From: Gracilinema caldarium DSM 7334
GTDB taxonomy: Bacteria; Spirochaetota; Spirochaetia; Treponematales; Breznakiellaceae
Direction of reading: 5' to 3'
Length of the DNA stretch: 64,000 nt
Assembly (NCBI RefSeq): GCF_000219725.1
Contig: NC_015732.1
Coordinates: 1,922,001-1,986,000, forward strand
The translations under genes were made by a program, and so were the position numbers. The notes below the pieces were generated by a model. That model did no database searches and had not been told where the DNA came from. It worked only from the letters and a program-made list of their open reading frames with translations. Within the stretch, counting starts at the first letter, position 1; each line of letters starts with the position of its first letter. Shown here in pieces: positions 60,745 to 64,000 of the stretch.

Positions 60745-62441
60745 TATTTTCCCCCTCTATTATATTTTAACAATAATTCATCCGCATGTGCTAGGGCGGC
60801 ATTAGCTGCGGCATCCCCTGCTAACATACGGGCTATCTCTTCTCTACGCTCAAAAGGTTCTAAACATCGAAGCGTGGTAATAGTACGCCCACTGTCTATT
60901 CTTTTTTCTACTTTTAAATGATTATCTGCACGGACTGCAATTGATGCAAGATGGGTAATACAGAAAATTTGCTTCGTCTTTCCAACTTGAGCAAGATGTT
61001 CCCCGACCGAAAGGGCGACCTCTCCACCGATTCCGGTATCTATTTCATCAAAAACAAGGGTTTCCACAGTATCAGTATTGGCTAAAACGGTTTTAATTGC
61101 AAGCATAACCCGTGAAAGTTCACCGCCGCTGGCAATTTTTGATAGTTCCTTAACAGGCTCTCCAAGATTCGCTGAAATTAAAAATTCAATGTCATCGGCT
61201 CCATAGGGGCCTATAATTTTGGAATTTCCATTCATACCTTTAGTTTGCACTTGTATTACAAACTGGGCTTTCGGCATACCCAGAGTGCTCAAGATCGAAG
61301 TAATACGATCTGCAAGTATTTTCGCTGCACTCTGTCGTTTGCTCGTAATTTCAGAAGCTTTATGACTGATATCCTGTTCAAGTTTTGAAATTATTGTTTT
61401 TAATAAAGCCCGATCCTCTTCAATTTTTGAAAGTCTATCGAGTTCAGCTTCCGCTTGCTTTTGGTAAGCAAGAATAGCTTCTTCTGTTTCGCCATACTTC
61501 TTCCGTAACTTAAAAAGAACTGCAAGCCGCTCTTCAATTGCTTCCAGCCGGTTTGCATCAAACCTTAAAGATTCCTTATATTCGGATAATTGATCCGATG
61601 CATCCTCAAGTTCATAATACAAGTCAGAAAACCGCTGAGCAAGCACAGATAAAGAAGGATCTATAGACGATGCAGATTCGAGGGCAGTTTTTGTCTTTCT
61701 GATAAGCGGTATGGCAGAAAGTTCAGAATGGGAAAGGGTCTCAGCGGCATTTGAAACCAAAGCAGATAATTTTTCATATTCAGCAAGTTTTTTTGCCTCT
61801 GCCTCAAGCTCTGCAATTTCTCCAACTTTCGGATTAGCCTTAACAATCTCCTGAATGGCAAAGGTTAAAAGTTCCTGTTTTTCATTCCGTTGTTTCTCAG
61901 ATTCTATAGAGGCGTCGAATTCTTTACGTTTTTCAGATAATTTAAAAAAAAGGGCAGTAAATGCCTGAACTTCTTCTTCTATACCAGCAAAACGATCCAA
62001 ATAACGACGGTGATTCTCTTTTTTTAAAAGAGCTTGATGTTCATGCTGACCATGAATATCGAAGAGATACGCGGTGAGTTCTAATAGATCATTCCTTGTG
62101 ACAGGCACATCCTGAATATAAATAGATCCTCTGCCTGACTTTTTTAAGTTTCTGCGAATTATGATATGCCCATCATCTGTGGAAATATCCTTATCAAGTA
62201 GCCATGCTGTAACATCCTTATTCTCTGTTCTTATAGATATGACTCCAGATACACTTGCTTCTTCACAGCCGGTGCGAATGATATCAATATCCGCTTTACC
62301 ACCCAACAGAAAACTCAAGGCACCAATAATAATAGATTTGCCTGCACCAGTTTCTCCGGTAATTATATTGAGACCAGTATCAAAATGAACAGAAAGTTTG
62401 TCTATCAGTGCATAATCCTTAATAATAAGTTCCTCAAGCAT
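60744..62441 (-). CDS. recN: DNA repair protein RecN
   Basis: SMC-like ATPase for double-strand break repair. 565 aa: Walker A GETGAGKS near residue 31, long coiled-coil arms in the middle (about 150-360), signature KIASGGELSRVMLAIK and Walker B LVFDEIDTGIGGEVA near 440-475. Length is typical. Its start overlaps nadK by eight bases. Confidence 0.96.
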   Translation of the reverse strand: MLEELIIKDYALIDKLSVHFDTGLNIITGETGAGKSIIIGALSFLLGGKADIDIIRTGCEEASVSGVISIRTENKDVTAWLLDKDISTDDGHIIIRRNLKKSGRGSIYIQDVPVTRNDLLELTAYLFDIHGQHEHQALLKKENHRRYLDRFAGIEEEVQAFTALFFKLSEKRKEFDASIESEKQRNEKQELLTFAIQEIVKANPKVGEIAELEAEAKKLAEYEKLSALVSNAAETLSHSELSAIPLIRKTKTALESASSIDPSLSVLAQRFSDLYYELEDASDQLSEYKESLRFDANRLEAIEERLAVLFKLRKKYGETEEAILAYQKQAEAELDRLSKIEEDRALLKTIISKLEQDISHKASEITSKRQSAAKILADRITSILSTLGMPKAQFVIQVQTKGMNGNSKIIGPYGADDIEFLISANLGEPVKELSKIASGGELSRVMLAIKTVLANTDTVETLVFDEIDTGIGGEVALSVGEHLAQVGKTKQIFCITHLASIAVRADNHLKVEKRIDSGRTITTLRCLEPFERREEIARMLAGDAAANAALAHADELLLKYNRGGK

Positions 62442-63279
62442 CGGGCCCTCCCGACCAATTCAATTTTGTACGCAGAACCTTGTAAAATTCTTTACGATCT
62501 GAGGCAATAATGCTAACCGAGAATGGCGCCCTTTGCATAATAAGCTGGTCGTCTTCCCTCAATTGAATAACCTCTTGACCATCGATGGTCAAGAGTACAT
62601 TACTTCGTTGATCCTGTTCAACTTCTACGATAATCTGTTCATAGGCAGGGATTACCATAGGTCTATTGGATAGGGTAAAGGGACAAATAGGATTGATGAT
62701 AAAGGCTTCCAATTCAGGATCAAGAATAGGACCTCCTGCGGCGACAGAATAGGCTGTTGAACCGGTTGGAGTCGCAATAATAAGCCCATCCGCACGGAAA
62801 GGCCCCAGATTGGCAGATCCCGTGCTCACATCGAGCCGTATGATCTTCGCTATACCTGAAGCGGAAATAACTGCATCGTTAAGGCAAAATTTAGTATCGA
62901 TAAGATCGCTACCTCGCCAAAGTTCAACCGCCAGCATCAGTCTTTTTGATACGGGGATTGCATTATGTAGCCATAGCTCAAAGGTTTGTTCCCATTGTGC
63001 TGGATGGACCGCAGCAATAAATCCAAGGGTTCCAATATTTATCGGGAATATGGGAATCCCAAGAGGCGCCATACATCGGCTTGCATAGAGTACAGTACCA
63101 TCCCCACCAAGGGTAAAAGCTATATCATATCCGCCATTTGGTGATATTTCCGGTTTTCCTTCAAAGGGACATAGCTGGACCGAATGTCCCTTAGATTCCA
63201 AAACGGATTGTATCTCGAGCATAAAATGGGAAGCATTGGCCTTATGAAGATTTACAATTAACAATATACGTTTTCCCAT
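62434..63279 (-). CDS. nadK: NAD kinase
   Basis: Phosphorylates NAD to NADP. 281 aa with the GGDGT motif (LGGDGTVLYASR, about residues 57-68), RADGLIIATPTGSTAYSVAAGGP and NPICPFTLSNRP, all diagnostic of the family. It sits upstream of recN in one transcription unit, a common arrangement. Confidence 0.95.
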   Translation of the reverse strand: MGKRILLIVNLHKANASHFMLEIQSVLESKGHSVQLCPFEGKPEISPNGGYDIAFTLGGDGTVLYASRCMAPLGIPIFPINIGTLGFIAAVHPAQWEQTFELWLHNAIPVSKRLMLAVELWRGSDLIDTKFCLNDAVISASGIAKIIRLDVSTGSANLGPFRADGLIIATPTGSTAYSVAAGGPILDPELEAFIINPICPFTLSNRPMVIPAYEQIIVEVEQDQRSNVLLTIDGQEVIQLREDDQLIMQRAPFSVSIIASDRKEFYKVLRTKLNWSGGPDA

Positions 63280-63310
63280 TGCTTCCTTTCCTTCTCACTT
63301 ATTTCTATAC

Positions 63311-64000
63311 CTATGGCAATGTAGCGAGGACTTTCGCAATTTTTTCTATCTGCTTACCGGAAAGACGCGGATACAACGGAAAGAGTACCGTGCGTAAAGA
63401 AAGTGAGTAAGCATTTGGACAAGATGATTGTAATTCAGCCATTTTGACTATTACCGTATCGTTAAAAGCGTTTTCAACAGAGATTTCCTTTTTATGTGCG
63501 TAGGTAATCACATCCTTCATACCAGTTTGTAATACGAGAGGAAATGAATAATTATTATATTCTGTTACATCAAGTTGTACAAATCTTTTATGCCGTGTCC
63601 GTAAAGAAGCTTGCAGCAAGACCTCTGCTATTTCTTTTCTTCGACTATAATTCTTTTCATGTTCTTTAAATTGTACGACCGCCATAGCTGCATTCATATC
63701 TGGAAGCTGATATTCAGGAGGAAGTTCGGCAAACTGTTTCAGAGCAGCAGCTTCACGCCTATTAGAGGCATACAGTATCGCCCCACCGCCAGCGGTAAGA
63801 ACGTCCCGTTCTTCGAGACCTAAAAGGGTTAAAGTCCCCAGGGATCCTACTTTGAGCTCACCTATATTGGTTCCATAACTTCGGGATATATCTTCGATAA
63901 TAGGAATACCTAATTCGATAAGGTCAGTAGTATTCGGAGCATAACCCAGGGTATGATGATTAATAATACAGCGAACCGGTACTGTTGTATCCTGTATGGC
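63311..64000 (-). CDS. DegT/DnrJ/EryC1-family protein, partial, PLP lysine apparently missing
   Basis: 229 visible residues of a larger protein whose start is outside the window. GIPIIEDISRSYGTNIGELKVGSLGTL matches the ED-x2-xxxG region of DegT-family aminotransferases. Where a catalytic Lys is expected (usually S-F-x3-K), the sequence is TLTLLGLEERDVLTAGGGAIL, with no Lys. YQLPDMNAAMAVVQ matches the following conserved block. Either a pseudo-enzyme or a dehydratase-like variant. Confidence 0.7.
   Translation of the reverse strand, partial: AIQDTTVPVRCIINHHTLGYAPNTTDLIELGIPIIEDISRSYGTNIGELKVGSLGTLTLLGLEERDVLTAGGGAILYASNRREAAALKQFAELPPEYQLPDMNAAMAVVQFKEHEKNYSRRKEIAEVLLQASLRTRHKRFVQLDVTEYNNYSFPLVLQTGMKDVITYAHKKEISVENAFNDTVIVKMAELQSSCPNAYSLSLRTVLFPLYPRLSGKQIEKIAKVLATLP

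Overview
The window is bacterial chromosome, most likely from a spirochaete of the Treponema/Spirochaeta group. This is inferred from the flanking gene content and from a flagellar FlgC-like lipoprotein, and no rRNA or other marker gene confirms it. It holds a large chromosomal (sedentary) integron lying between two blocks of housekeeping genes. The flanks have moderate GC and are read on the minus strand. The array between them is AT-rich and almost entirely plus-strand.

Left flank (1-4557): genes for NqrB, NqrC and NqrD subunits of a Na+-translocating NADH:quinone oxidoreductase (or its Rnf relative), then a lipoate block of lplA, a detached lipoate-ligase C-terminal domain and lipA. The integron head (4802-6394) has a minus-strand tyrosine recombinase IntI with an unusual N-terminal extension, a strong candidate cassette promoter Pc (TTGCAA-17-TATAAT), a perfect palindrome overlapping its -35 box, and the attI crossover point at 6387/6388.

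Cassette array (6388-about 59824): I mapped 43 complete attC sites (numbered 1-41, 43 and 44), plus a truncated one (42) and a terminal half site (45), giving about 45 cassettes. Sites are usually 92-134 bp, with R'' (usually CTAAC or GAAC), L'' (GCTTCAACCTG or variants), L' (CAGGTTAAGC) and R' (ATG^TT). Five cassettes recur: an RHH/PIN (VapBC-like) toxin-antitoxin pair six times, a Phd/RelE-like pair four times, an Mrr-type restriction endonuclease three times, a membrane protein + DUF3795 pair twice and a VOC + TfoX-like pair twice. Single-copy cassettes encode defence-like proteins: a ParB-fold protein with a Dam-type methylase, a helicase with a nuclease-like C-terminus, DUF3800 and HEPN-like proteins, and a RexA/RexB-like soluble + membrane pair. 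Others encode lipoproteins, small-molecule enzymes, a CPBP protease and a NIF3 protein. One cassette holds a tRNA-like gene with its own promoter, and one has no coding sequence but two nested-hairpin elements.

Most cassettes start with the same architecture just after the crossover: a 3-6 bp perfect stem with a small loop (CCC/GGG, CGC/GCG, CGCC/GGCG and others), then the ribosome binding site. The stem sequence varies with compensation between unrelated genes. The toxin-antitoxin cassettes instead carry their own hairpin and promoter, so they can be expressed anywhere in the array.

The distal end has been damaged by insertion sequences. Two copies of a 1.65-kb IS5-group element have 6-bp target duplications; one lies in a non-coding cassette and the other splits a MerR regulator. 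An IS256-family element has removed most of attC 42, and a decayed IS3-family element sits in the last cassette. The right flank (59929-64000) is again minus-strand housekeeping DNA: a hypothetical gene, recN, nadK and a partial DegT-family gene that seems to lack the PLP lysine.
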